Of a stretch of DNA of 25,185 nt, positions 1-7,020 are shown in pieces. The notes beneath the pieces are model-generated. The model worked only from the letters and a program-made list of their open reading frames with translations. It had not been told where the DNA came from and did no database searches. The translations under genes and the position numbers were made by a program. Source of the stretch: Ignavibacteria bacterium UBA7675 (GTDB lineage: Bacteria; Bacteroidota; Ignavibacteria; Kapaibacteriales; UB7675); the NCBI GenBank assembly GCA_002483085.1, contig DLHF01000067.1:1-25185 (forward strand), written 5' to 3'. How positions within the stretch are numbered: position 1 is the stretch's first letter; every line of letters begins with the position of its first letter.

Positions 1-2
1 CT

Positions 3-146
3 AAAAAGTGGGAGTACCTCACAGATCACTTTCGCTGGCAGCGCTCCTTTTACGAGAGTGTGATCCGCGACAACAGAGGGCTGCCCACTGTTCGCAACTA
101 CATCCTCAACAATCCATTGCAATGGTGGAGGAAACACCATGTGTAG
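3..146 (+). CDS. IS200-like / REP-associated tyrosine transposase, C-terminal fragment (runs off the window)
   Basis: The open frame entering the window ends with the stop at 144-146 and encodes 47 residues. It carries a stretch typical of the end of Y1 (HUH) transposases of the TnpA_REP/RAYT type: WQRSFYESVIRD, with the tyrosine expected to be the nucleophile, then a YILNNPLQWW motif. Members of this family cut single-stranded DNA at hairpins, and RAYTs are linked to spread of short palindromic repeats. The N-terminal HxH metal site would lie upstream of the window, so intactness cannot be judged. The gene is followed by a 130 bp spacer before asnB with no clear feature except a weak CGCTA/TAGCG hairpin near 220-240. 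It may be relevant to the dispersed repeats found further on (inference). Confidence 0.8.
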   Translation, partial: KKWEYLTDHFRWQRSFYESVIRDNRGLPTVRNYILNNPLQWWRKHHV

Positions 147-276
147 CTGCATGAGAAGCCGTATCCTTCGTCCGGAGAAGTTGAAACACAACCCGAATCT
201 GTTGCGAAACAGCGCCATGTCGCGACTTATCGCTATTTTAGCGGCGACTGTATTTTCCATCAAATCCTGATACTGT

Positions 277-2112
277 ATGTGCGGCATTGCTGGATTACTC
301 GATACCACTCTTTCTCCCGAACAGGCGCGGCACACGCTCGATGCCATGCTTGAAGCCTGTGCCCACCGCGGTCCCGACTATCGCGGAACTTGGCTGAACA
401 ACCCCGTATGCCTCGGGCATAACAGGCTGAGCATTATCGACCTTTCGGATGCAGCAAATCAGCCGATGCACTACCTCGGCTTGACCATCTCCTACAATGG
501 CGAAGTGTACAACTACATCGAGCTGCGCGAGGAATTAGAAAAACTCGGCTACGTATTTACGACTCATGGCGATACGGAGGTGATTCTCGCTGCCTATCAC
601 AAGTGGGGACGCGACTGCGTCAATAGGTTCATCGGTATGTGGGGATTTGCAATCTGGGACAGCCGCACTCAAGAGCTGTTCTGCTCGCGCGACCGCTTTG
701 GCATCAAACCATTCCACTATATTTTCCGCGATGGTAGGTTCTACTTTGCCTCGGAGATGAAAGCGCTAAAAGCCTCGCCACTGTACACGAATAATTATAA
801 CCTGATGCAAATGGCGCGCGGCCTCAATCTCGGCTGGACGCACTACATGGACGAAACCTACTACGAAGTTATCAAGGCACTGCCTGCGGCGCATAATCTC
901 GTGGTGAAAAACGGACAGATATCTATTGAACGCTACTGGGACATCGACTTTTCAAAGAAATTCAACGGATCGTTCGAGGAAAAAAAGGCGGCGTTTAAGG
1001 ACGTATTTTTCGACTCCATACGCATGACTGAGCGGCGCGATGTTACGCTTGGCGTGTGCCTGAGCGGTGGGCTGGACTCCAGCGCCATTGCCAGTGCGCT
1101 TTCGGTGTACTCGGGCGGCAAAGAGCTCAAAACATTTACCTCGTTCTATGTGGGCAAGGACGAAGTCGACGAGCGCCCTTTTATTCAGGAAGTACTGAAG
1201 CAGTATCCGAATATTATTCCGCATTATATCTCGCCTACCGAGCAGGACGTGGAAGAACACTTCGACCGCATTCTGTTTCACATGGATATTCCCATGCCCT
1301 CGTCGTCGTATATCTCGCAGTATTTCGTGATGAAGCTCGCAGCGGAAAACGGGATTAAAGTCGTGCTCGACGGCCAGGGTTCCGACGAAATTATGGGCGG
1401 CTACATGCACTCCTTTTACCGGCTTTTGGCGGACAATCTACGCTCGGGCAATCTTTCGGCTGCACTGCGCACATTACGCATTCACCGACAGCGGCAGGGC
1501 TATGGAGCGAACAAGTCGGTGGATATTTTTGCGAAATCCGTGCTCGCGGCAATGTTCAGCGAACAGCAATTGTACACCAAAGAATTTCGCTACAACTACC
1601 CGTGGATATTTCCCGGTTTGCAAGGTTGGGAACCGTTTGGCCTGAGCGAAACAGGCGGCACGCGACTGAAGCAGTTTCTCTACCAGCTCATCTACGTAAC
1701 ATTGCTGCCAACGCTGCTACACACAGAAGACATCAACTCAATGGCGTTTTCCATCGAATCGCGCGTGCCGTTTTTAGACCACCGTTTGGTAGAGCTGTGC
1801 TTCTCGCTCGACAACGATGATCTGATTCACGATGCAGAAACGAAATACATCATGCGCAAGGCTTTGCGCGGCGTGCTGCCCGATGCGATTGCCGACAGAA
1901 AAGACAAGGTGGGATTTATCACACGCGGCGACCGTACATGGCTGCGCGGGCGATTGCGCCATTTATTAGAAGGCGAATTCCGCGAGCTCGACGAAGTGAT
2001 CGACGTCAAAAAAGTAAAGGAAATCGTCGCAGCATTCGACGGCGGCGACAACAGCAATTCGCTGTTCTTGTGGCGATTAGCCATGCTGCGCGGCTGGGTG
2101 AGGACGCTGTAA
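277..2112 (+). CDS. asnB: Asparagine synthetase B, glutamine-hydrolysing
   Basis: Class II glutamine amidotransferase plus ATP-dependent asparagine synthetase; converts aspartate, glutamine and ATP to asparagine, glutamate, AMP and PPi in the cytoplasm. The 611-residue length is usual for the family. The start MCGIAG exposes Cys2 as the N-terminal nucleophile after Met removal, which fixes the start. Visible glutaminase motifs are HRGPD (30-34), NGEVYNY (74-80) and GDTE (98-101). The synthetase domain has the PP-loop SGGLDSS at 263-269 and a SRVPFLDHRLVE segment near the C-terminus. Paralogues of this type often sit in surface-polysaccharide clusters, but no sugar genes are visible here. It is the only plus-strand gene downstream of the transposase and converges on the toxin-antitoxin pair with only 8 bp between stops. 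Its last 39 bp are repeated at 2791-2829. Confidence 0.95.
   Translation: MCGIAGLLDTTLSPEQARHTLDAMLEACAHRGPDYRGTWLNNPVCLGHNRLSIIDLSDAANQPMHYLGLTISYNGEVYNYIELREELEKLGYVFTTHGDTEVILAAYHKWGRDCVNRFIGMWGFAIWDSRTQELFCSRDRFGIKPFHYIFRDGRFYFASEMKALKASPLYTNNYNLMQMARGLNLGWTHYMDETYYEVIKALPAAHNLVVKNGQISIERYWDIDFSKKFNGSFEEKKAAFKDVFFDSIRMTERRDVTLGVCLSGGLDSSAIASALSVYSGGKELKTFTSFYVGKDEVDERPFIQEVLKQYPNIIPHYISPTEQDVEEHFDRILFHMDIPMPSSSYISQYFVMKLAAENGIKVVLDGQGSDEIMGGYMHSFYRLLADNLRSGNLSAALRTLRIHRQRQGYGANKSVDIFAKSVLAAMFSEQQLYTKEFRYNYPWIFPGLQGWEPFGLSETGGTRLKQFLYQLIYVTLLPTLLHTEDINSMAFSIESRVPFLDHRLVELCFSLDNDDLIHDAETKYIMRKALRGVLPDAIADRKDKVGFITRGDRTWLRGRLRHLLEGEFRELDEVIDVKKVKEIVAAFDGGDNSNSLFLWRLAMLRGWVRTL
2074..2112 (+). 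repeat. asnB 3' end, left copy of a direct repeat flanking the toxin-antitoxin pair
   Basis: The last 13 codons of asnB including the stop (encoding RLAMLRGWVRTL) match 2791-2829 at 34 of 39 positions in the same orientation. The toxin-antitoxin genes occupy the DNA between the two copies. Confidence 0.85.
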
Positions 2113-2120
2113 AAAAAATA

Positions 2121-2405
2121 TCAGGCAACTAATTCCAGCGTTACGTTACGGCCTAACCGAGCTTCCAAAGTAATCAGCATCTCAAGGCTGAAACGCTCCC
2201 ACTTACCGCTTACCAGATCGGAAACACGTGATTGCGTCACACCGAGTCGGCGCGCAGCTTCGGTTTGTGTCAGGCCCTGTGCTTTGATATATCCGCGAAG
2301 GTCGCTCATCAGTGTAGAACGCATCTGCAAAATGGCAGCTTCGGCAGCATCAAAGCCGAGATCAGCAAATACATTCCCGCTTGATTCAATAATAGCTTCT
2401 TTCAT
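2121..2405 (-). CDS. HigA-like antitoxin, XRE-type helix-turn-helix
   Basis: A 94-residue DNA-binding antitoxin of the short HTH (HTH_37/HigA2-like) group. The helix-turn-helix is at about residues 45-68 (LTQTEAARRLGVTQSRVSDL). The conserved tail (ERFSLEMLITLEARLGRNVTLEL) is typical of antitoxins in this group. Its start overlaps the stop of the upstream toxin gene by 4 bp (ATGA), indicating translational coupling with the toxin gene first, the HigBA order. The family neutralises the cognate toxin and represses its own promoter; the palindrome at 2752-2769 is a plausible operator (inference). Confidence 0.88.
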   Translation of the reverse strand: MKEAIIESSGNVFADLGFDAAEAAILQMRSTLMSDLRGYIKAQGLTQTEAARRLGVTQSRVSDLVSGKWERFSLEMLITLEARLGRNVTLELVA

Positions 2406-2722
2406 CGATTATCTCCAATCTGTATATAACGCCGCCGTGCAAGCTCAATGTCTTCTCGCCGTGTTTTTTGTGTTTTTTTCTGAAATGCGTGAAGAACATA
2501 TACAGCATCAGGCAGCTTTGCGATATATATAATTCGCCATTCACCCGATATATGAATGCGTATTTCACAAATACCAGAACCAATAATGCTCATTGGCCGC
2601 CAGTCCGTAGGCTCCAACCCACGCTGAACAGCATTGAGATCAAAGCCTGCCTGCCGCCGGGCATCCGTAGGAAAGTGGCGAAGATCATCCAGACACGAGC
2701 CGATGAACTTTAATGGTTTCAT
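2402..2722 (-). CDS. HigB/RelE-like toxin, phage-derived Gp49-like family
   Basis: A 106-residue protein of the Gp49-like/HigB family (RelE fold), expected to be a ribosome-dependent mRNA interferase. Family landmarks are visible in order: an MKPLKFIGSCLDDLRHFP start, an ARRQAGFDL segment, GLEPTDWRPM, EIRIHISGEWRIIY, and the conserved YVLHAFQKKTQKT followed by an ELARRRY helix. I chose the ATG at 2722 because family members begin MKPL. An in-frame ATG at 2743 would add seven residues (MLYISHP); neither start has a strong Shine-Dalgarno site. The gene precedes and overlaps its antitoxin by 4 bp. Confidence 0.85.
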   Translation of the reverse strand: MKPLKFIGSCLDDLRHFPTDARRQAGFDLNAVQRGLEPTDWRPMSIIGSGICEIRIHISGEWRIIYIAKLPDAVYVLHAFQKKTQKTRREDIELARRRYIQIGDNR

Positions 2723-2751
2723 AGGGTGACTAATATACAACACTGCCCAAC

Positions 2752-2769
2752 TATATAAAAACTTATATA
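2752..2769. promoter_or_regulatory. Candidate operator/promoter palindrome of the toxin-antitoxin operon
   Basis: A perfect inverted repeat TATATAA-AAAC-TTATATA lies 30 bp upstream of the chosen toxin start (9 bp upstream of the alternative start) in an AT-rich patch. Position and symmetry suit autoregulation by an HTH antitoxin dimer. The AT-richness means a promoter -10 region could give the same appearance. Confidence 0.45.
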
Positions 2770-2790
2770 ATCATTCTTTCTATGAAGTAG

Positions 2791-2829
2791 CAATTAGCTA
2801 TGCTACGCGGCTGGGTGAGGACGTTGTAG
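2791..2829 (+). pseudogene. Relic of an asnB 3' end (right copy of the direct repeat)
   Basis: Thirty-nine bp match the end of asnB at 34 positions and still read QLAMLRGWVRTL-stop. Four of the five differences are synonymous or a stop-for-stop change (GCC/GCT, CTG/CTA, CTG/TTG, TAA/TAG). Such a pattern suggests the copy once evolved as coding sequence, for example the end of a divergent asnB allele, rather than being a recent local duplication. The codon just upstream is TAG where asnB has TGG; similarity is lost beyond that. An 18 bp AT-rich hairpin (GTAGAA/TTCTAC) follows directly. Confidence 0.75.
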
Positions 2830-2876
2830 TAGAAATTATTCTACACAAACATCTTTCGGAAAAATTCGGGCAGCAC

Positions 2877-2937
2877 GCGGCAGTTCGTGCTGCGCGGTGC
2901 GGAGACCACCAATGCGGACAGAGACAGAGGCGTTCAT
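2877..2937 (+). repeat. Dispersed intergenic repeat, copy R1
   Basis: Contains GTGCTGCGCGGTGCGGAGAC, a short spacer, then GACAGAGACAGAGGCG and CAT. It matches the family core, but the first block is diverged (GCGGCAGTTC instead of GCGGCGGAT). It lies in the 280 bp spacer between the toxin start and the 3' end of the gene at 3000-3362, in the orientation opposite to those genes. The rest of that spacer shows nothing else I recognise. Confidence 0.7.
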
Positions 2938-2999
2938 CCCATATGGATCGTGCAACGCGCAACCGTTCCAAGAATGAAATTCTACAGCAATCAACTTGT

Positions 3000-3362
3000 T
3001 TAAGATCCCGGGCTTATTTTTCGCAGAATGCCTGGCCCGTCCTCTTCAAAACCAAAATCCCGCAGACTGTGATATTCGAATCGGCGGTACTGTCCTACTC
3101 CTGTCCAGGGTTTCTCAAGTACAAATGAGTTACCCAGTGGAATATCGGTCGATTCGTCATCCACAATCACTTTTTTTAGGTTTGGAATATGGTAAATACG
3201 AGATACACCACGCGGTTCTCCAAGCCAGAAAGGGGCAAGATAGTGGGCGTTGTGTTCTTCAAGCAGAGGAACACCTAGCCTTCGTGTAATCCATACGATA
3301 TTTTCGTGCGAGACATGCAGTTTAAAATCATCGGTTTCCGGTACAACAATAACGTTTGGCAT
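3000..3362 (-). CDS. Hypothetical protein, 120 residues
   Basis: I do not recognise a family. The protein starts MPNVIVVPETDDFKLHVSHENIVWITRRLGVPLL, has balanced composition, no signal peptide or membrane segment, and a segment VVDDESTDIPLGNSFVLEKPW. It starts 34 bp downstream of the stop of the small gene at 3397-3642 on the same strand, so the two may be co-transcribed. No strong Shine-Dalgarno site precedes the ATG. It reads as a normal soluble protein rather than a chance frame, but no function can be given. Confidence 0.6.
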   Translation of the reverse strand: MPNVIVVPETDDFKLHVSHENIVWITRRLGVPLLEEHNAHYLAPFWLGEPRGVSRIYHIPNLKKVIVDDESTDIPLGNSFVLEKPWTGVGQYRRFEYHSLRDFGFEEDGPGILRKISPGS

Positions 3363-3396
3363 AGATATTGGCGGTTAGAGTGTCAATTACATAGAA

Positions 3397-3642
3397 TTAC
3401 TTGTTTACTTTTATCGTCTTTTTTGCTTTTATCGGCTTGCCCTGCTCTTCAATAAGCTCAGCAAATTGCACCCACGAGAGACGTTTTTTATTAACTGATT
3501 TGCCTTTAGGAAGCCATTCCATATTCCCCTTGCTGATAAGTAGAGTCCCCAGTTTTCCATCAGAAGTAGTCTTAACCTCTATTTCGAGATCCTTACCCGT
3601 TACTACTTTCGTGTGAAGTTTGACGCTAGCTTCATGAGCCAT
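3397..3642 (-). CDS. Small conserved-looking basic protein, 81 residues
   Basis: The chosen start is the ATG at 3642 (MAHEASVKLHTK), preceded by GCGGGA; the frame is open to 3675 but the extra residues look non-coding. The body (KDLEIEVKTTSDGKLGTLLISKGNMEWLPKGK, then RLSWVQFAELIEEQGK) resembles a widespread group of uncharacterised small proteins with a beta-rich GTLLISKGxxxWxP segment and a W-x-x-F-x-x-L helix, ending in a lysine-rich tail. No catalytic residues can be named. It is likely the first gene of a short unit with 3000-3362. Confidence 0.75.
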   Translation of the reverse strand: MAHEASVKLHTKVVTGKDLEIEVKTTSDGKLGTLLISKGNMEWLPKGKSVNKKRLSWVQFAELIEEQGKPIKAKKTIKVNK

Positions 3643-3707
3643 AGTTGTCCCGCTAAAGTAAAATAAGGAATACACTTCCCCTCAATTTACTCCCCGTCCC
3701 CCCCCTT

Positions 3708-3732
3708 GTCAATCGGTGTTTATCTGATTTTT
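3708..3732. repeat. 25 bp motif shared with 19759-19783
   Basis: GTCAATCGGTGTTT(A/G)TCTGATTTTT occurs here and at 19759-19783 with one difference. Here it runs directly into the 65 bp repeat that begins at 3724. It follows a run of nine cytosines at 3697-3705. Confidence 0.6.
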
Positions 3733-3788
3733 CTGTACGTGGCACTACTGATAAAAACGCATTATTCAGCCAGCGGTATGTCCTCCAC
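3724..3788 (-). pseudogene. Relic of the DUF4406-gene 3' end, first copy of a 65 bp direct repeat
   Basis: Matches 5871-5935 at 59 of 65 positions in the same orientation. On the minus strand it encodes VEDIPLAE-stop, identical to the last codons of the gene at 5909-6238, followed by 37 bp of the same downstream sequence. The ATPase-TOPRIM module lies exactly between the two copies. Confidence 0.85.
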
Positions 3789-3801
3789 TGGCGAAATTTG
3801 A

Positions 3802-4458
3802 TCATTCTTCTTGAATAATCGATCTAAGTTTATCTCGAAAATAGATAAAACTCGGTGAGTGATTATTATCAATGTCCATTATAGCCGCAATCCTCTCTGC
3901 CCACTGACTCTTAGCCTGTCCAACGGTTTGCCAGCCTGCTGCAGACAAAGCCACAGCTCCATCTCTATGCACTGCGTTAGCTAGAACCTCCCACGTGCCG
4001 ACAATACTGTCGTTCACATAAGCTTTCAGAATCGGCTCTTTGGCATTGGGATAAGCAGCTTTTACAGCATCAATATCACCTAGGAGCCAAGATTCTCCTT
4101 CTTCAACCGCGATGCAGAAAAGTGTTTTTGGCATAGGTGAACAGTTGTTGAGAACTCCAAGTAGCTCACTGCGAAACTCCTTAAGACATCGCTTGTCAAG
4201 ATCACAAACGACCACCAGACAAAACGGGTAATCGGAAGGAGGTGCATAGCTCTTACCATAACCTTGTATAAGCCTAGGTAACTGGTCAAGCAATATACGT
4301 TTTTGCGGATCAGACTGTGGCTGTAGCCCCGAAGGTAAACGCCCTATTCCCTTATAGGCTTTAACATCGAAAGTATGTCCCTGGCCAATAATACGTGGAA
4401 CAACAATATCCAGAGCTGTTTTGCCAGAACGATCTTCAACAAGTATCTGGAAGTGCAT
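3802..4458 (-). CDS. TOPRIM-like effector protein of a two-gene ATPase system (RloB/DUF4276-like)
   Basis: A 218-residue protein with features of a TOPRIM-type nuclease: an acidic residue after the first strand (FQILVED, Glu8), a VVVCDLDKR strand with a DxD at 86-88, and a conserved VEEGESWLLGD block at 118-128. These resemble small partners of ABC-type ATPases such as RloB, DUF4276 and DUF4435 proteins; exact family assignment needs a profile search. It begins 2 bp after the stop of the ATPase gene, so the two are surely one operon. By analogy with PARIS, AbiL and OLD-type systems it would be held or triggered by the ATPase during phage infection (inference). The stop lies only 14 bp from the 65 bp flanking repeat. 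Confidence 0.75.
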   Translation of the reverse strand: MHFQILVEDRSGKTALDIVVPRIIGQGHTFDVKAYKGIGRLPSGLQPQSDPQKRILLDQLPRLIQGYGKSYAPPSDYPFCLVVVCDLDKRCLKEFRSELLGVLNNCSPMPKTLFCIAVEEGESWLLGDIDAVKAAYPNAKEPILKAYVNDSIVGTWEVLANAVHRDGAVALSAAGWQTVGQAKSQWAERIAAIMDIDNNHSPSFIYFRDKLRSIIQEE

Positions 4459-4460
4459 AT

Positions 4461-5738
4461 CTATCTCCCATCCAGATAGTCACTATACCAAAGTCCTCCA
4501 AGTAGCAATCCTTCACCAACTAAATTCTCAATAATAGAATTTTCGCTCGCACGATGGATTTGAGAAAATCCATCAGCACCCTTTTCAATCACCCACACTT
4601 CTTTAGGCTCTAGAGCATCCACAAAATATGGTTGATGTGTCGTCACAAAAACTTGTGATCCATCCCTACGACTGGCATGCTCTCTAAATTCTTTAGCTAA
4701 GGTTTCCAATAGTTTGTGATATAATCCATTTTCGGGCTCTTCAATGCATAAGAATGGTGGCGGAGATGGATCCTCCAACAAAAGAAGATATGCAAAGACC
4801 TTTAGCGTTCCATCTGACATTTGTTGTGCATAAAACGGATCTTGGAATCCCTGATCGTTGAATTGAAGAAGCAGTCTTCCATCAGGGCTCCTCTCAGTAC
4901 CAATCTTATTGACACCTGGAATTTTACTTGATATACTATCAAGAATCGATTGAAATTTCTTAGGGTGTTCTCTTTCCATAAATTGCACTACATTGCCGAG
5001 ATTGTCTCCATGTATATTCAAATGTTTCTGTGGTCCTGCCAAAGGCAAACTCCGTGCTGCATCTGGAGTAAAATAGCTAAGATACCAACCCTCGATAAAC
5101 CTACGAAAGGCCGATATTCTGGGATGTTGCTTGAGGGAGCCCAATGTAGCAACACCTAGTTTTCTCTTGTCATCAAGCTCCACCAGTTCCGTTTCACTGC
5201 TCTCTTCTACACCACCTTTTTGAATTTGCTCCATAAGTGCAAATAAGTTCTCTTCCTCTTCAACCTCTTGTCCTACTGCTTCCCCCCTCCAAACAACTCC
5301 TTTACCTTCATTCAAAAAAAGAAAAGAAAATGGGCGTCCTGTTCTTTGATTGTGCCTTCGCTGTCTAAGTCTCTCGCTTCTTACGTAAGGTCTTCCTGAT
5401 TCATCAATATCTATGGCCAGTTCATACGTAATTGGCCGGGAGTTTCTATCTTCTCTATAATACACTTGGAACTCAATACTACCTGTTTGCCCCTGTGAGC
5501 GGATTCTCTCAAAGCCACCACGTCCACGAGAATCGCAGGCTTCTTCCACTCCCCCTTTTAGACAATCGGATAGAAAGCCAAAAGCATCAAACAAAGTGCT
5601 TTTACCAACGCCATTTTTTCCGATTACAGCAGTCATTGGTGTTAGCGGTTCAGCGGTCTGTGTATTCCACAATTTTCCCAAAGTAACATCGCGAAGAGCT
5701 TTATAATTTTTTACACTAACACCTTCAATTATAGCCAT
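4461..5738 (-). CDS. ABC/OLD-type AAA_21 ATPase of a two-gene putative anti-phage system (RloA-like)
   Basis: A 425-residue SMC/ABC-like ATPase with Walker A GKNGVGKS (40-47), an ABC-signature-like MSDGT (307-311), Walker B LCIEEPEN (330-337) followed by the D-loop region GLYHK, and an H-loop TTHQPYF (366-372). The roughly 260 residues between Walker A and the signature form the variable insertion seen in RloA and OLD ATPases. No TOPRIM domain is fused to its end; that function is supplied by the next gene, 2 bp away. By eye codon use is more AT-rich than in surrounding genes, which suggests acquisition. The 170 bp upstream spacer holds the second 65 bp repeat copy. A defence role is inferred from architecture and context. 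Confidence 0.85.
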   Translation of the reverse strand: MAIIEGVSVKNYKALRDVTLGKLWNTQTAEPLTPMTAVIGKNGVGKSTLFDAFGFLSDCLKGGVEEACDSRGRGGFERIRSQGQTGSIEFQVYYREDRNSRPITYELAIDIDESGRPYVRSERLRQRRHNQRTGRPFSFLFLNEGKGVVWRGEAVGQEVEEEENLFALMEQIQKGGVEESSETELVELDDKRKLGVATLGSLKQHPRISAFRRFIEGWYLSYFTPDAARSLPLAGPQKHLNIHGDNLGNVVQFMEREHPKKFQSILDSISSKIPGVNKIGTERSPDGRLLLQFNDQGFQDPFYAQQMSDGTLKVFAYLLLLEDPSPPPFLCIEEPENGLYHKLLETLAKEFREHASRRDGSQVFVTTHQPYFVDALEPKEVWVIEKGADGFSQIHRASENSIIENLVGEGLLLGGLWYSDYLDGR

Positions 5739-5870
5739 TGAATGACTCCTTTACTTTGATATTGCCATCTATCTGCGAGGCTATCTGTCACGCCATAGCC
5801 TACAGTGTGAATATACTTCTGTTCTCAAAACTCAAAAGATAGATAATTTCTGCACTTTCGCAGCAATTTC

Positions 5871-5935
5871 CTGATTTTTCTGTACGCAGCCCTACTGATA
5901 AATGGGCATTATTCAGCCAGCGGTATGTCCTCCAC
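5871..5935 (-). repeat. Second copy of the 65 bp direct repeat, including the real 3' end of the DUF4406 gene
   Basis: This copy contains the last codons and stop of the intact gene at 5909-6238 plus 38 bp beyond. Identity to 3724-3788 is 59/65 with two uninterrupted blocks of 16 and 29 bp. Confidence 0.85.
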
Positions 5936-6238
5936 GTGCAGGTACACAGCACCGCCCTTTTCGCGAATAATATCCCGCTCCATGTTTGCGCCGGGTGATT
6001 CGCCAAGCAGCAGCACGGCATCGCACCGCTCGGCTAATGCCAGCGATATGTCCATGATTGCCTTGCGAAAATCAGCAACGCCGGGCTGAAGCGCAACCGG
6101 CAAAGCAGCGTTGACGCCCACAACGGGAATATGCCCACGCGCGAACACCTGGGCTGCGGCGCAATTCATAGCATCGAGATTGCTCTGGCGCTGCTCTGCT
6201 GTGCCAGCAGAATACGGCCCGGCTACCATGATCATCAT
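5909..6238 (-). CDS. DUF4406 / nucleoside 2-deoxyribosyltransferase-like protein
   Basis: A 109-residue protein beginning MMIMVAGPYSAG, the usual N-terminal strand and glycine loop of DUF4406 and related nucleoside deoxyribosyltransferase folds. It has ARGHIPVVGVNAALPV in the middle and ends with an SPGANMERDIIREKGGAVYLHVEDIP segment, the family's SPGA-x-x-E active-site-like block. The ATG at 6238 is chosen because AGGA lies 6 bases upstream; the frame is open to 6298 but those residues are not family-like. The substrate is unknown. Its 3' end is duplicated beyond the ATPase-TOPRIM module. Confidence 0.82.
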   Translation of the reverse strand: MMIMVAGPYSAGTAEQRQSNLDAMNCAAAQVFARGHIPVVGVNAALPVALQPGVADFRKAIMDISLALAERCDAVLLLGESPGANMERDIIREKGGAVYLHVEDIPLAE

Positions 6239-6284
6239 ACAGTGTCCTGTCAGAAAAGAGTGGAAATATGTGTAAAAGACAGCG

Positions 6285-6956
6285 CTACAATGCCGCAAAC
6301 GCCCGCACGGGAAATGTGCCGAAATTCTTTACTTTGACAGGCACGGAAAAGAAGCGAAAGCCTTCGTCGGGCAGTGCGCCGAGATTGCACAAATGCTCTA
6401 CAATAGGAATACCTGCCCCGAGCAGAATGGAGTGTACTGGCCGCGTTCCGTCGCCGGTGTAGTCGATGTTCAACGAGTCGATGCCAACAATTACCGCACC
6501 GGCATCCACAAGGTAGTGCGCGGCTTCTGCCGTCAGAAAAGGATGCTCTTCAAAATACTGGTCGGTGCGCCAGTGAACGTCCCAGCCGGTGTGGACAAGC
6601 ACGGCCTTCCCTGCGACATCGCGCTGCTGAAACTGTTCCACGCCAATAGCACGCCCGGTTCTTTCTGTGGCGCGTATGACAATGCCCTCCACATCTGCAA
6701 TGGAATTCAAATCCAACTCCGACAGATCGGCGCCGTCGGCGTAGCGATGAAAGGGCGAATCGATATACGTACCGGTGTTTGCCACCATGTCGATCCTGCC
6801 AATGTGAAATTCTGTGCCTTCAGCGTACACCTTGCGCGAAGCCTCGCGGCTCAGGTAGTCGCAGACAAGCGGAGCCGGAAGCCCCTTGTAGGTAATCATG
6901 CCGTGTTCGACGGTATGGCTGAGGTCGATAAGTGTTTTGTTGTGAAGCATACTCAT
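6285..6956 (-). CDS. Cyclase-family protein (kynurenine formamidase-like fold)
   Basis: A 223-residue member of the cyclase/formamidase family (PF04199). The start MSMLHNKTLIDLSHTVEHGM matches the family's N-terminal DLSH segment, so the ATG at 6956 (or 6950) is preferred over the longer frame to 7016. The signature is present but altered: NTGTYIDSPFH (60-70), where metal-binding members carry H-x-G-T-H-x-D-x-P-x-H, so the first and second histidines are Asn and Tyr while the aspartate and last histidine remain. This occurs in a known subgroup, so activity may differ from metal-dependent formamidases. GIDSLNIDYTGDGTRPVH and HxxLLGAGIPIVEHL follow. Start is 46 bp upstream of DUF4406 start region; an operon is possible. 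Confidence 0.88.
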   Translation of the reverse strand: MSMLHNKTLIDLSHTVEHGMITYKGLPAPLVCDYLSREASRKVYAEGTEFHIGRIDMVANTGTYIDSPFHRYADGADLSELDLNSIADVEGIVIRATERTGRAIGVEQFQQRDVAGKAVLVHTGWDVHWRTDQYFEEHPFLTAEAAHYLVDAGAVIVGIDSLNIDYTGDGTRPVHSILLGAGIPIVEHLCNLGALPDEGFRFFSVPVKVKNFGTFPVRAFAAL

Positions 6957-7020
6957 AGAATAAACAACAGAGCAGATGGAACAATACGAACAAAATTGCG
7001 ATGAAACTACGAACAACTAC

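Noticed and set aside
6393..7004. 203-residue plus-strand open frame
   Set aside because: Lies antisense to the cyclase-family gene, which has recognisable motifs; no ribosome binding site.
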